Shown here: piece after piece, positions 42,713 through 53,228 of the stretch
Layout of the letters: every line of letters begins with the position of its first letter
How positions within the stretch are numbered: position 1 is the stretch's first letter
From: Odontesthes bonariensis
Lineage: Eukaryota > Chordata > Actinopteri > Atheriniformes > Atherinopsidae
Length of the DNA: 64,000 nucleotides
Reading direction: 5' to 3'
NCBI RefSeq assembly: GCF_027942865.1
Contig: NC_134507.1
Coordinates: 34,773,711 to 34,837,710 of the forward strand
Notes under the pieces: model-generated
What the model saw: the letters and a program-made list of their open reading frames with translations, nothing else
The model's database searches: none
Told to the model about the DNA's origin: nothing
Translations under genes and position numbers: made by a program

Positions 42713-44255
42713 CGTTTTCCAGGGCTCCCACAAGTCCTGGGAAATATAAAAGACTTCGGTGCTGGACATGAGGAGCTCCAGCACCCCCCTTGTGCTGCTC
42801 TCCATCACGCCCATCACCTCCACTCCAGCTGCCTCATCAGTCACAATCAGCACCTGCCAAAACAAACAGCACCTATGTCCCATAATACCTTGCAGCTAGA
42901 TATTAAACCCCTTTCTTACTCCTTGTTTATTTCTTTAATCTCTTTCTCAATTGTGTCAGATCACTTGCCATTTTATGTCTGTATAATATACACTAGATTG
43001 CCAACAGTATTCACTCACTCATCCAGATAATTAAATTCAGGGGTTCCCATCACTTCCATGGCCACAGGTGTAGAAATGCAAGCCCCTCGGCATGCAGACT
43101 GCTTCTACAAGCATCTGTGAAAGAATGGCTCGCTCTCAGGAGCTCAGTGGGTTCCAGCGTGGTGCCATGATAGGATGCCACCTGTGCAACAAGTCCAGTG
43201 GAGACATTTCCTCGCTCCTAAATGTCCCACAGTCAGCTGTCAGTGGTGTTAGAACAAAGTGGAAGCGACTGGGAACGCCAGCAGCTCAGCCACTAAGTGG
43301 TCGGCCACGTAAAATGACAGAGCGGGTTTGGAGGTCTGTAGCAATGGACTCTGCAGAAGGTTGGCGACCTTTCTGCAGAGTCAATTGCTGCAGACCTCCA
43401 AACTTCATGTGGCCTTTTACATGTTTAACCAGAGAAAACAACTCCTTGTATGTGCCTACCGACTTGGCAAATAAAGCTCATTCTGATTCTGATTAGAATG
43501 TGTTTTTAGATTAGATGAATTAGAATGCTTTTTACTTCTACATTGCTGTAGGGTGTTGTGTGCAGGAAGTCCCCTCCTGCATCCATGTTGGACTTTAAGT
43601 GGGTAATCCTGCACTGGCTGCCGAGGTCCAGCTCCTGGACTGCAGCTTCCCGCCACAGCGTGAGGGAGGCAGAAGCTTTATCCTGTACAGAACACAGTAT
43701 GAGATGTCAGAACTATAAAGGCACCAGAGATTACTCTGTGATGTGCAGCCTACAAGTGACCACAGTAAACATATAAACAACCAGCGCCACAGAAAGAGAC
43801 AGTTAGCACACTCCCATAGACTACTAAGGTACTCACAGAATATGAAAGTTATCTTATTTTATCTTCCCTTATCTAGAAACCACAGAGGTTGTCCCTCCTC
43901 TCCAATCCTCCCGTTCTCTGGTCTTACCTGCTGCAGCTTCACCTCACGCAGCGGGACCTCCTCTCTCCCACTGCGGACCTTTTTCACAGCTGAGAGCTAA
44001 ATAAGAACAAGTTCAATCACTTAGTGATCTAATTAGACCTAAACATGTCATTGCAACAGCTTTTCTGTAATAAAACATTTCAAATACTGGTAGGCATTAC
44101 TTTGTCTACCTAAAATGTTTGTATCTCTGAATTACAATTAAGCACGGTCATTTATCTGAGTGTATTAGTGTGTTCTTCTGATGAAGACAAATCAACATAC
44201 CTGAACAACTTTGCCCTCCAGTGTGAGGAGGCCCTTTGTCCCCTTCACATTCTTT
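42713..44255 (-). CDS. Partial host-type gene, OB-fold-like protein, four exon blocks
   Basis: Four exon-like blocks lie in order on the minus strand: about 44252-44201, 43996-43928, 43682-43536 and 42852-42713. Each internal border has AG/GT splice signals and the first three junctions are phase 0, so the frame runs through without a stop. The encoded segments include LLTLEGKVVQ, then VPLREVKLQQ, then ASLTLWREAAVQELDLGSQC, then VLELLMSSTEVFYISQDLWE. The pattern of strands with TLW resembles an RPA70-type OB-fold, as in single-strand DNA-binding proteins. A shieldin-subunit-2-like protein is one possibility, not confirmed. Neither gene end is visible. Confidence 0.5.
42988..43415 (+). pseudogene. 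Tc1-like transposon 5' fragment
   Basis: It starts near TATACACTAGATTGCC, a common fish Tc1 end. It encodes the N-terminal DNA-binding part of the transposase: ELSGFQRGAMIGCHLCNKSS, then QSAVSGVRTKWKRLG and SGRPRKMTE. The catalytic domain is absent. The fragment lies in an intron of the host-type gene and ends in an unusual hairpin. Confidence 0.8.
43326..43403. repeat. Near-perfect 78-bp hairpin in the Tc1 fragment
   Basis: About 36 bp starting GTTTGGAGGTCTG pair with the complement ending CAGACCTCCAAAC around a central TGGCG. The right half matches what I recall as normal Tc1 order, so the left half looks like an inverted copy of it. Confidence 0.85.
43430..43495 (+). repeat. LINE 3' tail fragment
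   Basis: CTTGGCAAATAAAGCTCATT followed by (TTCTGA)n is a common 3' end of a fish L2-type LINE. No coding part remains. Confidence 0.6.
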
Positions 44256-44275
44256 ATAGTTGTGTGTAGGGACGG

Positions 44276-44523
44276 GGGACAGAGGAGGGCTTTCCTGAAA
44301 AAGGGGTCCATCCTGCAAACCTTGCAGCACCAACCCCGCTCCATGCTGTCAGAGGTGGAGAAGATCATTAGGCTTTCCCTGGCCCTGCCCATATCTGTCA
44401 CAGCATCTGAGCGCTCTGTCTCAGCCTGAAAACCTGGCTGCGCAGCACCATGACGCAGGAGAGACTAACACATTTGGCCATTATGAACACTCACAGTGAC
44501 CTTACGGATAAATTGGCTTAAAC
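44276..44523 (+). pseudogene. hAT transposase C-terminal fragment
   Basis: One frame gives MLSEVEKIIRLSLALPISV and TASERSVS. After a frame change at about 44425 it continues as LKTWLRSTMTQERLTHLAIM and then a stop. This is the hAT dimerisation domain. Upstream transposase sequence is missing. Confidence 0.75.
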
Positions 44524-44790
44524 AATTTATCAAGAACACATCTTCAATTTGGAACTTCATACCGAATTTAATTTTCTCTAAATTAGGAGGCCTAAATTTC
44601 TTTTTACTTTGTAATTATAATGTTGAAAAAATCCCCTCAAAACTATCCTACTTTCATAAACAGATGCTTCTTTCTTGGTGATTGATCTACAAACATAATT
44701 TTCCCCCACAGAGATACTACATATGGAGCAATATTGGTATGAAGTTCAAAATTTAAAATGGGTTCTTGATAAGTTGTTGCCAATTGCCAA
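44512..44790. repeat. Foldback repeat
   Basis: The left part TTATCAAGAACACATC...GGAACTTCATACC is mirrored by GGTATGAAGTTC...GGGTTCTTGATAA. The arms are about 50 bp and imperfect, with about 170 bp between them. This is a MITE-like structure without a recognised family. Confidence 0.6.
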
Positions 44791-44799
44791 TTTATTTTG

Positions 44800-45935
44800 A
44801 AAATATTAATACCACCTCAAACCAACTGGGTTATGTGTCGCACACGGAGCAAGACACCTGAGCTCAGCCACTCTGCTGGGAAATAATATGGGCACGGAGC
44901 GCAAAAAGAGCGAGATGAGGAGCTAACTGGGCTATATAGTCCATCCCACCTGCAGTCAATGGCTATTTACCCTTATTGCGGTGTGCAATTAGGGCCGTCA
45001 TGACTCATAGGGTGCGAAAGCATCTATGCTACTACACCAGCCTTCACCAATTCCCCAAGGAAAGACAGCGCCAGTGCATTATGAACCTCATTTATCCTCC
45101 TCTCTGCATCAAACACATTCATGCTGCCTTAACTGAAAACCGTCATTTCCACGTTGCAAATTTGAAAGTCAGGCCAAAATGCCATCGCTGTCAATTTGGG
45201 GAAAACGGAAAACTCATGCTACAACATTTCAAATGTGAGACTTTCAAAGTAATTAGGCTTTGGAACTTTTCAAAGGTTTTAAGATAATCACAGGACTATG
45301 GTGGGAAACCGCCCAAACTCGCCTTAACCATGGCCTAAACAGGCTAACGTTATGCCTGTTTGGTTCGTTAGCTAGCTAACTAATGCTAACGTTAGCTAGT
45401 GAACGCTAACAGTCAGAGCAGTAATTAAAACATATTAACAAACATACTTGCTTGATAACTTACCTTATTTATTCTTCTTCAAAAGAATTAAAAAAAGTGG
45501 ACTCAGCAGGCTGCCCTCAGTGCCTCGGCCTGTGTGCTGGACTGCTGCGTTGCTGACATAGACCTAATATACTTTGCTGAGCGGGAGACACTGAATGTGG
45601 CATGCATGCACACTTCTTCTTCTTTGAATGCGCAGTGGGAGTGAGACTGTGTTGCTACTTATTGTTGAATGAGCTTCACTCTAAATAAAGTCATCTTCCC
45701 TCTAAACACTAAGTTTTTTGCATTTTTCACCATGCAACTAACTTTTACTTCATAAAAATCAGTCATAAGTGCATATGGTAATTAACCTAGTAAAGTTAAT
45801 GAATGTATGTATGTCAGGGCAGCTATTGGACATTACAGTGAAGATGTATTGTATATAGATAATCCATGAGCCTAGTCAAGCGGTGAAGTTGTAAAGCAAT
45901 GAGATTGCTGAGATTTTCTCATGAGAATGAGCTTT
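44800..45935. other. No gene recognised
   Basis: Around 45361-45411 there is a palindromic cluster of GCTAACGTTAGC-type sequence typical of fish MITE debris. An open stretch at 44976-45287 contains YTSLHQFPKERQRQ, faintly like a THAP finger, but is too weak to call. Confidence 0.35.
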
Positions 45936-46011
45936 GATCCTCATACGTTTAACTTTGTCCTGAGCGGGCGGGAGTGCAAAGTTGTACCATCTGAAACGGC
46001 TGAAGAGTGCA

Positions 46012-46197
46012 GCGGCTTCTCGGCCTTTTGGCTAAGATCAAGTGTAGTATCTGTTCTTATCAGTTTAATATTTGATACGTCCTCTATATGAGGACTACAT
46101 ATTAAATGGATTTTTAGGCACAGGGGTTGAAAAAGGGGCTTGCTCCGCTCACTCCACGCATCGACCCGGTACTGCAGTGCCGCCGGGAACGGTGCAC
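46012..46197 (+). ncRNA. U2: U2 snRNA gene, first copy (probable pseudogene)
   Basis: The sequence contains the invariant 5' region CTTCTCGGCCTTTTGGCTAA, the branch-site-pairing GTGTAGTATCTGTTC, the stem IIa region and an Sm-site-like GATTTTTAGG. It is full length at about 186 nt. Its 5' start reads GCGGCTTCTC instead of ATCGCTTCTC. Compared with the second unit, about 110 bp directly upstream are missing, which would remove the proximal promoter. It is therefore probably silent. Confidence 0.85.
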
Positions 46198-46566
46198 TCT
46201 TCCCAACTCTTGTGAAATAACAAAACCAGCGGTACATGGTGGTAGTTTCAGGGAGCCATTGTATTCTGACTTCTAAAATGGAACTATAATCTTTAGAAAA
46301 GACGCAGTTTATGAGCACGTCGTGGGATTGAGCTTCCCTGGTTTCTCTGTATGACCATGAACACCAAACTACACACAGAGAACAGAGGAGCTTGACAGAC
46401 ACACACTAAGTTATCTGAGAGTCCCATTTTCAGCTGCAGAGAACAATCACATCAGGGAAGTCGACGTGCAGGCTCAACATCAGCCTCTCAAGCCAACTCT
46501 CTGGTAAAATAGGGGCAACGTATGGTTCCAGCACCTATGTAACACATATTTGTCACAGGGACTGTG

Positions 46567-46684
46567 GCTTACGGCCACACCGCCCTGAACACGTCCGATC
46601 TCGTCCGAACTCGGAAGCCAAGCAGGGTCGGGCCTGGTTAGTACTTGGATGGGAGACCGCTTGGGAATACCAGGTGCTGTAAGC
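46567..46684 (+). rRNA. 5S: 5S rRNA gene, first copy
   Basis: This is full length at 118 nt, from GCTTACGGCCACACCG to GGTGCTGTAAGC. The internal control region is intact (AAGCCAAGCAGGGTCG, CTTGGATGGGAGACCGC). The T-run ATTTTTC directly after is a polymerase III terminator. Confidence 0.92.
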
Positions 46685-46911
46685 ATTTTTCTCTCTTCTC
46701 TTCTCTCTGCATGTCTTTTGTTGAAACATCTGTTGATCACCCTGTGATCCATCTTGCTGATCCTGGATCTGCTAAGGTGTCCCAGGTCATGGTTGCCTTT
46801 GATCCTCATACATTTAACTTTGTCCTGACAAAGGAGCAGTTCCAAAAAGTCAAACAGGGACTGCCTTTGCATTTGACGCAGTCAAACTGCATGCGCCTGG
46901 AGAAGCCAAAA

Positions 46912-46988
46912 GGCTTACAGCACCTGGTATTCCCAGGCGGTCTCCCCATCCAAGTACTAACCAGGCCCGACTCTGCTTAGCTTCTGAG
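46912..46988 (-). pseudogene. 5S rRNA 3' fragment, inverted
   Basis: On the minus strand it reads CTCAGAAGCTAAGCAGAGTC through GGTGCTGTAAGC, about the last 77 bases of a 5S gene. The 5' third is absent. Confidence 0.85.
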
Positions 46989-47293
46989 ATAAAACTCTGG
47001 CTTTTAGTCTGCGAAAAGAGAGTGAAAGTGAACTCCACTTTGAGATGGCTCTGGGATTGGGCCGACTGGGAGAATTGCTTGAAAAAAAGCTCTACACCCA
47101 ATGAGCGGTCAGAACAAAGCCTCAAGACCCCTAGTCTTTTGCACAGAGTAAAAGACAAAGCAGCCATTGAATAGGGCCCGATTGTTCCTACCTGGTCGGC
47201 CGAGGAGCGAGCGTCTCAACCAAGCAAAGCTCACCGTGGGGATGGTGGCTATACCAACTAGCCTGATGCACTGCTCCCGCAGTGTCAAATTCT
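46989..47293. other. Spacer between 5S fragment and U5
   Basis: I searched this stretch for U1, U4, U6 and other snRNAs by eye and recognised none. It contains TTCCTACCTGG near 47187 but no convincing U1 continuation. Confidence 0.4.
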
Positions 47294-47413
47294 CGTTCTC
47301 TGGTTTCTCTTCATAACGTACAAGTCTTTCGCCTTTTACTAAAGACTTCCGTGGAGAGCAGCATTAATGAGTTGTTTCTATTTTTGGAAGGCTTTACCTT
47401 TGCGGGTGAAGCC
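47294..47413 (+). ncRNA. U5: U5 snRNA gene
   Basis: It starts near TTCTCTGGTTTCTCTTCA. It carries the invariant loop CTTTCGCCTTTTACTAAAG, the stem partner TTCCGTGGAGAG, an Sm-like site CTATTTTTGG, and a 3' stem GGCTTTACC/GGGTGAAGCC. All core elements are present. The loop would align exons in the spliceosome. Expression is not shown by the sequence. Confidence 0.88.
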
Positions 47414-47714
47414 CATTCTGTCTGTGCAAAGGAAATCTTCTTGCTGTGCCAAGTGACTTCTCGGAGTAGAGTCACCTTATTTGTTGAGACCGTGCCCATG
47501 TTCAAAGCTGGAGCGCTAAATTGTTGTTGTTGTTTGAATGGTGCTCAGTGGAGCGGGCGGGAGTGCAAAGTTGTACCATCTGAAACGGCTGAAGAGTGCT
47601 CACTGCAGCGGGTGGGCGGAGGTGCAAAGTGACGCTTTGTAGGCAAAAAAAGAGCACCGCCACAAGTGCGCATTGTGCCAGGAAGGGCGCTCGGACGTGA
47701 AACAGTGGAGGGTT

Positions 47715-47766
47715 ATCGCTTCTCGGCCTTTTGGCTAAGATCAAGTGTAGTATCTGTTCTTATCAG
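47715..47766 (+). ncRNA. U2: U2 snRNA gene, second copy, 5' part
   Basis: It starts ATCGCTTCTCGGCC, the standard U2 5' end, and keeps its upstream region. It stops at TCTGTTCTTATCAG, where a LINE is inserted. The remainder continues at 52201. Confidence 0.93.
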
Positions 47767-47841
47767 GGTTGGGTTTTAGTTTGATATTTATTAGTGTTCT
47801 TTTAAGCATTTTATTTAAAAACTGTTTGTGGTGCCTCCATC

Positions 47842-49152
47842 ATGTCGGCAAACTATGCTGGCATGAGGAGGCACCACAGCGCTAGATTTTTGTTTAAGGA
47901 AAATGAAGGAAAGCTCATAGAGATGTTCAGATTGGACTTCTCTCGGAAGCTAATCCAAAAAACATTGAACTTTAAGCCAGACGATTTAAATTGCATCCTG
48001 TCATTGCCTTTTAACAAAGGTTTCGATGTCAGTTTTCGCACTGCAGCTTTGCTGCAGGAGTTTTGGACAAGATTTGAAAATGTGAAAGCCCAGTTTTCTG
48101 CGTTTACTATTGAGAAACTTACTGACAATACTCTGAAGACAGTAATTGTCAGAATGTTCAATGAAATGGTGAACGCAGAAGATATCTGTATATGGTTGGG
48201 AAGATTCTGCACTGTTAAAGGCCAGGCAATGAAGGTGAGGGATGTCGACGGCATCTGGAACTGCGCCTGGAGGGTCCCCATCCAACAATGGCAAGACCCC
48301 CAGGGCTTCCAGGGCCTGAGACATCTCCCATCAATGATTGTCTTGGGAGAAAACAGAGGCTACATCCACTACCAGGGACAGCCCAAACTCTGCCGCAAGT
48401 GTGGGGAGCACGGGCACCTGGTGGAGGCCTGCACGAAGGTGTTCTGTGGCAAATGTAGAGGAATCGGTCACACCTTCGAAGAGTGTACAAATGGCAGAAA
48501 GTGCAATCTCTGTGGAGAATCAAACCACCTCTTCAGAGATTGCCCAAAATCTTTTGCCAACAAACTGAAATCCAAAAAAACGCGAGAAGGAAATGGAGGG
48601 CAGACCGAGGCAGTTAACGAGCTACTTGAAACAGCTGGGCTGGAAAATTCAAACTTCCCGCCAAAATCCCTGAATGGTGGACAGCAGTCAGGTGAGGCCG
48701 AGGAGGGGGAGGGGCCTGCTACACCCCCACCAATGGAGAGCTCTGGAGAGGAGGAGGAGGTGGTGCAGGCAGAAGGCGGAGCTAGTTCAGAATGTGAAGA
48801 AGTCCAATCACAGGATGATAGCGAGGATGCCTCCCTCCCCGATGCCCAGCAAACAAAGAGGCTTGCATCAGAATTGTCCTCTGATTCTCCTATAGTCTCA
48901 GAGAAGAGGGGAAGAGCTGGGACTACCTCAGACAGTTCATCTGTGGAGGAGCCCAGAGTCTTCCCCTCCAATTCACCAAATGAGGTCTCTTTTTTAAATG
49001 TAGTTCTGCAATCAACCCCTAGAGACTCAAAGTTTAACAAAACCTTGCAACAGAGGCCAACCCCCAGAGTCCGACCGGGGAATAGAGCTCAACACCCTCG
49101 CCTCTCACCTGTAGAAGTGAAGGAAGAGCTCCGTTCACAAGAAATAACATAA
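47842..49152 (+). CDS. Keno-like LINE ORF1 (zinc-knuckle RNA-binding protein)
   Basis: The 436-residue protein opens [18 protein letters not shown]. Three CCHC knuckles follow in the middle: [28 protein letters not shown] and [14 protein letters not shown]. The C-terminal half is acidic and Ser/Pro-rich. It would bind the LINE RNA. The frame is fully open. Confidence 0.85.
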   Translation: MSANYAGMRRHHSARFLFKENEGKLIEMFRLDFSRKLIQKTLNFKPDDLNCILSLPFNKGFDVSFRTAALLQEFWTRFENVKAQFSAFTIEKLTDNTLKTVIVRMFNEMVNAEDICIWLGRFCTVKGQAMKVRDVDGIWNCAWRVPIQQWQDPQGFQGLRHLPSMIVLGENRGYIHYQGQPKLCRKCGEHGHLVEACTKVFCGKCRGIGHTFEECTNGRKCNLCGESNHLFRDCPKSFANKLKSKKTREGNGGQTEAVNELLETAGLENSNFPPKSLNGGQQSGEAEEGEGPATPPPMESSGEEEEVVQAEGGASSECEEVQSQDDSEDASLPDAQQTKRLASELSSDSPIVSEKRGRAGTTSDSSSVEEPRVFPSNSPNEVSFLNVVLQSTPRDSKFNKTLQQRPTPRVRPGNRAQHPRLSPVEVKEELRSQEIT

Positions 49153-49201
49153 CTGCTTTTAAGACATTTTAAATGTTTTAACCCTCATTTAGTCTTTTAA
49201 G

Positions 49202-51990
49202 ATGTCATACCTGTTGTTTTTAACCATACTCATGACACTCACTCTCTCAACTATTAATGTGAGAAGTGTAAAGTCGAAAGTTAGAGCCCAGAGTGTTTTA
49301 TCCTTTCTTAGTTCTTTTAAGTCAGATGTTCTTTTAATACAGGAATGCGGCCTACCGTTTTTAAAGCACTACAGACAGTGGGAGGAGATGTGGCCACAGA
49401 CATCATTGTGGAGTGGATCCAACCAAAACAAAAATGACGGAGTGGCCATTTTGATCAAAAACCCTCAGGTTCTGGTGAAGGGCAGCACTGTGGTGAGAGA
49501 CGGACGGGCACTTTTAGCACATTTGACTTTTATGGGACAAGATTTTAACCTCTTAAATATTTATGGCTTTAACGAAAAAAATGACCGGTATGACCTTTTA
49601 GAAGACCTGCAGTCCCACATGCTAGGTAGGGCACCACTAGTTTTAGGGGGTGATTTTAACTGTATTTTAAGCAGGAGTGACAGAAAAAGAGCAGGGGAAT
49701 TTTTTAAAGTTGACAAAACATCGGTTTTATTACAGGGCATATGCAAGGATTTTAAACTTCAGGACTGTTTTAGGACCATGCATCCCAGAGAGGAGGGCTT
49801 CACCTGGTTCAGTGGTGATGGCACCAGAGCCTCTCGTATAGACTACCTTTTTACACGGGACTGCCCATCAACCGATGCTAGATTGACCCCCGTTTTCTTT
49901 TCTGATCACCTGATGCTTTCCTGCACCCTATCACTCTTTTCGGGTGTGACTTCCGGAAGTGGTCTGTGGAAACTAAACTGCTCCCTTTTAGAAGAAAACG
50001 AAATAGTTAGTCAGTACCGGGAGCAGTACCACGAGTGGCAGACCCTTCAAGACTTTTACGATACACATGCACACTGGTGGGAAATGGTGAAGGAAAAGAC
50101 CCAGACTTTCTTTAGACAGGCAGGTAGGAGAAAAAAGAATAGGGAAAACAGACGCATGATGGGACTGCAGAAGCGACTACAGCGCTATTTTAAATTAAAC
50201 CAACAAGGGATGGATTTTAATGATGAAATCAAACAAGTGAAAACAGAGATGTAAAAGACAGTGTGCTTTTAACCCAAGATTTTACAATTTCAGAGTTAAA
50301 TAAATGTTTTACACATTTTAAGAAAGGGAAGTCCCCAGGACAAGATGGACTTCCCTTGGAATTTTATTTGACCTTTTGGGATATTTTAGCACCTGACTTG
50401 TTTACTGTTTTTATGGATTTTGAGCAACTTGACCGACTTCCTGACAGTTTTAGAGCAGGGATAGTGACTCTTCTTCACAAAAAAAAAGACAAGACTGACT
50501 TGAAGAATTGGAGACCGATTACACTTTTAAACTTTGACTGTAAACTTTTTAGTAAACTTTTAGCCTCACGTATGTCCTTGTTTTTAGAAGACCTGATTCA
50601 CCCGGATCAAGCCTGTGCCATCCCGGGGAGGAAGATAACCGACAGCCTCGTACTGATCCGAGACACCATCTGTTATGCGAGAGACAGAAACATTCGGCTA
50701 GCAGTCCTAAATTTAGACTTTGAGAAAGCCTTTGATCGGGTCTCGCACCAGTACCTTTTCCAGGTACTGCAAAAAATGGGGTTCCCAGAAAGGTTTATAG
50801 CTTGGGTGGGTCTGCTGTACCGGGGCATTACCAGCAAATTCCTTGTTAACGGGCATCTGACAAAAGCAGTAAACATCCACTGCGGTGTCCGTCAGGGTTG
50901 TCCGTTATCTGCCCTCCTCTACATCATCTGTGTGGAACCACTGGCACAGAGCTTGAGAAGGGACCACCGAATCAATGGGGTGAGAGTCCCGGGGAGCGGG
51001 GGACTATCGACAAAGTGTGTTTTATATATGGACGACGTAAACATTTTATGTACAGACCTAATATCCATCAATAGGACTCTGGACTTGACTGACTGGTATG
51101 GACGGGCCTCTGGGGCAAAACTAAACAGAAACAAGACCCAAGCCCAATTTTACGGGCCATGGACAGCGACTGAGACTGCAGGACTCCCCGTGACTATAAC
51201 CCAGACAAAACAGAAAATACTGGGGATTAATTTTGACAAGGAAGGGGGAGGGACATCAAACTGGCCAGACGTGGTAGGGAAAGTAAAGCAAAGACTAGGA
51301 TACTGGGGACTTAGAGGACTGACCATTGAAGGAAAGGTTTTAATCATCAAAGCCGTGATTTTACCTTTGCTTTTACTAATCAGTTCTGTTTTTATCCCAC
51401 CTAGAAAAGTGCTTTTAGACCTGGACCGAGCCATTTTTTATTTTCTGTGGGGCTCCAAGTGGGAAAGACTGAGGAGAGATGTAATGAAGAAACAAAAAGA
51501 GAAAGGAGGAAAAGGAGTGCCTGATTTTTATTTGTTTTTAGGAAGCAGATACACTACACTGCACATCCTACAGGCCACAGACCCATCCGGAAACCCCAAA
51601 ACTAAAGCAATGACACGATTCTGGATGGGTTCTTACCTCAGAAGACTGAAGATTTTACCCACCGACCTAAAAGTGCCCGTGTCTTTTAGCCTGCCACCAT
51701 CCTATGCTTTTATCGGATGAAGGAGCCGGAGCTACACACAAAAAGGTCAAAGCAGCGACGGCCTGGCTCTCCGGGTGAGGCAGGTGGGAAGGAGCAACAG
51801 GGTGGGGATCTCCTCTGAGCACCACGACAGGATCCCGAGAGACCTACTGTTTGGGGGAGCGAAATGAGTTTCCCTGGGTAGGGACTCACTACGCTCCTGC
51901 ACAAAAAATGGACTTGGAAGAGAGCATTTTAACTAATGCACTCCTTTTTAAAGACACTCAATACAAACTGCTACTCGCATGAGAACTACT
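49202..51990 (+). pseudogene. Keno-like LINE ORF2 (endonuclease-reverse transcriptase), broken
   Basis: The frame 49202-50254 encodes the APE endonuclease: STINVRSVKSK, LLIQECGLPF, VLGGDFNCILSRSD, SDHLMLS. The frame 50263-51720 encodes the reverse transcriptase: KGKSPGQDGLPLEFY, LKNWRPITLLNFD, LNLDFEKAFDRVSH, VRQGCPLSALLY and active site YMDDVN. The two parts are in different frames, and the linker usually found between them is largely absent, so an internal deletion near 50255 is likely. A further frame change near 51715 cuts the C-terminus. Targeting of U2 would be set by the APE domain. Confidence 0.82.
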
Positions 51991-52200
51991 TCACATGTAA
52001 CTTTTACCTTAGACGACATTGACTTTATTTGTAATATCCCATGAAAAACTTGTTTTATTGTTGTTTGTTTTAAATGTGGTTATACAGATTACACTTATTT
52101 ATTGATGTTTTTATTCATAGGTAAAACATATGTCTTAAATATGAAGTTTTTATGAAAATGTGATGTATTAGTGTCGATAAATTTTTTCAAAAGAAAAAAA

Positions 52201-52348
52201 TCTGTTCTTATCAGTTTAATATCTGATACGTCCTCTATATGAGGACTACATATTAAATGGATTTTTAGGCACAGGGGTTGAAAAAGGGGCTTGCTCCGTT
52301 CACTCCACGCATCGACCCGGTACTGCAGTGCCGCCGGGAACGGTGCAC
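52201..52348 (+). ncRNA. U2: U2 snRNA gene, second copy, 3' part
   Basis: It begins with the duplicated target TCTGTTCTTATCAG and continues TTTAATATCTGATACG to GGAACGGTGCAC. With the 5' part it makes one U2 gene disrupted by a 4.4-kb LINE. Confidence 0.93.
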
Positions 52349-52717
52349 TCTTCCCAACTCTTGTGAAATAACAAAACCAGCGGTACATGGTGGTAGTTTC
52401 AGGGAGCCATTGTATTCTGACTTCTAAAATGGAACTATAATCTTTAGAAAAGACGCAGTTTATGAGCACGTCGTGGGATTGAGCTTCCCTGGTTTCTCTG
52501 TATGACCATGAACACCAAACTACACACAGAGAACAGAGGAGCTTGACAGACACACACTAAGTTATCTGAGTGTCCCATTTTCAGCTGCAGAAAACAATCA
52601 CATCAGGGAAGTCGACGTGCAGGCTCAACATCAGCCTCTCAAGCCAACTCTCTGGTAAAATAGGGGCAACGTATGGTTCCAGCACCTATGTAACACATAT
52701 TTGTCACGGGGACTGTG
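52349..52717. repeat. U2-5S spacer, second unit
   Basis: This stretch is nearly identical to 46198-46566 between the first U2 and 5S genes. It shows no gene. The near-identity indicates recent unit duplication or gene conversion. Confidence 0.85.
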
Positions 52718-52835
52718 GCTTACGGCCACACCGCCCTGAACACGCCCGATCTCGTCCGAACTCGGAAGCCAAGCAGGGTCGGGCCAGGTTAGTACTTGGA
52801 TGGGAGACCGCTTGGGAATACCAGGTGCTGTAAGC
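52718..52835 (+). rRNA. 5S: 5S rRNA gene, second copy
   Basis: It is full length at 118 nt and nearly identical to the first copy, differing for example at GGGCCAGG versus GGGCCTGG and ACGCCC versus ACGTCC. The internal control region and the T-run terminator are present. The spacer from U2 to here matches the first unit closely. Confidence 0.92.
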
Positions 52836-53228
52836 ATTTTTCTCTCTTCTCTCTGCATGTCTTTTGTTGAAACATCTGTTGATCACCCTGTGATCCATCT
52901 TGCTGATCCTGGATCTGCTAAGGTGTCCCAGGTAACAGGAAATGATGCAATACGTCTTACTGCAAAGCAAAGCGTCACAGCGTCAATCAACCACCACTTC
53001 ACCACAGGGCCAAGACTCCTTTAATGTTGGGGATGTTCAGTCTATGTCCTCAATAACTTCACTCATGTTGAGTGAAGGGAGAGCCAGCTGCTACAGCTCC
53101 AAACAATATAGTAAGACAGGACATTTTTGCAATTGTTATCAGCACTCTTAATGAACAATTTGGGTGAGATCAAGGAAGGTACCCAAAGTTAACCATCAAG
53201 CTTTCCGTAAGCTTTTCTTAGAGTAGGA

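Larger units (their letters stand above)
45958..47552 (+). repeat. U2-5S-U5 small RNA gene unit, first copy
   Basis: The unit starts GAGCGGGCGGGAGTGCAAAG, a sequence that recurs at about 47551 at the start of the next unit. It holds U2, 5S, an inverted 5S fragment and U5 in about 1.6 kb. The second unit repeats U2, the same spacer and 5S before it is cut at 52930 by the right arm. A dispersed segment containing CATACRTTTAACTTTGTCCTGA lies at the unit border and also in both arms. Confidence 0.75.
47767..52200 (+). mobile_element. U2-targeted Tx1-group LINE (Keno-like)
   Basis: The 4434-bp element lies exactly inside a U2 snRNA gene with a 14-bp target duplication TCTGTTCTTATCAG (47753-47766 and 52201-52214). 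It has a defined 5' end (GGTTGGGTTTTAG), two ORFs and a short A-rich tail. ORF1 with three CCHC knuckles plus an APE/RT ORF2 is the Tx1 group of the L1 clade. Keno, known from fish, targets U2 genes; this element matches that description. ORF1 is open but ORF2 is broken, so the copy is dead. Confidence 0.88.

Noticed and set aside
44976-45287. Possible THAP-domain gene
   Set aside because: A SLHQFPKE-like stretch is present but the required cysteine spacing and downstream residues are not convincing.
47150-47293. Possible U1 or U4 snRNA upstream of U5
   Set aside because: TACCTGG and GCTCACC recall U1 but the 5' end, stem-loops and Sm site do not follow.
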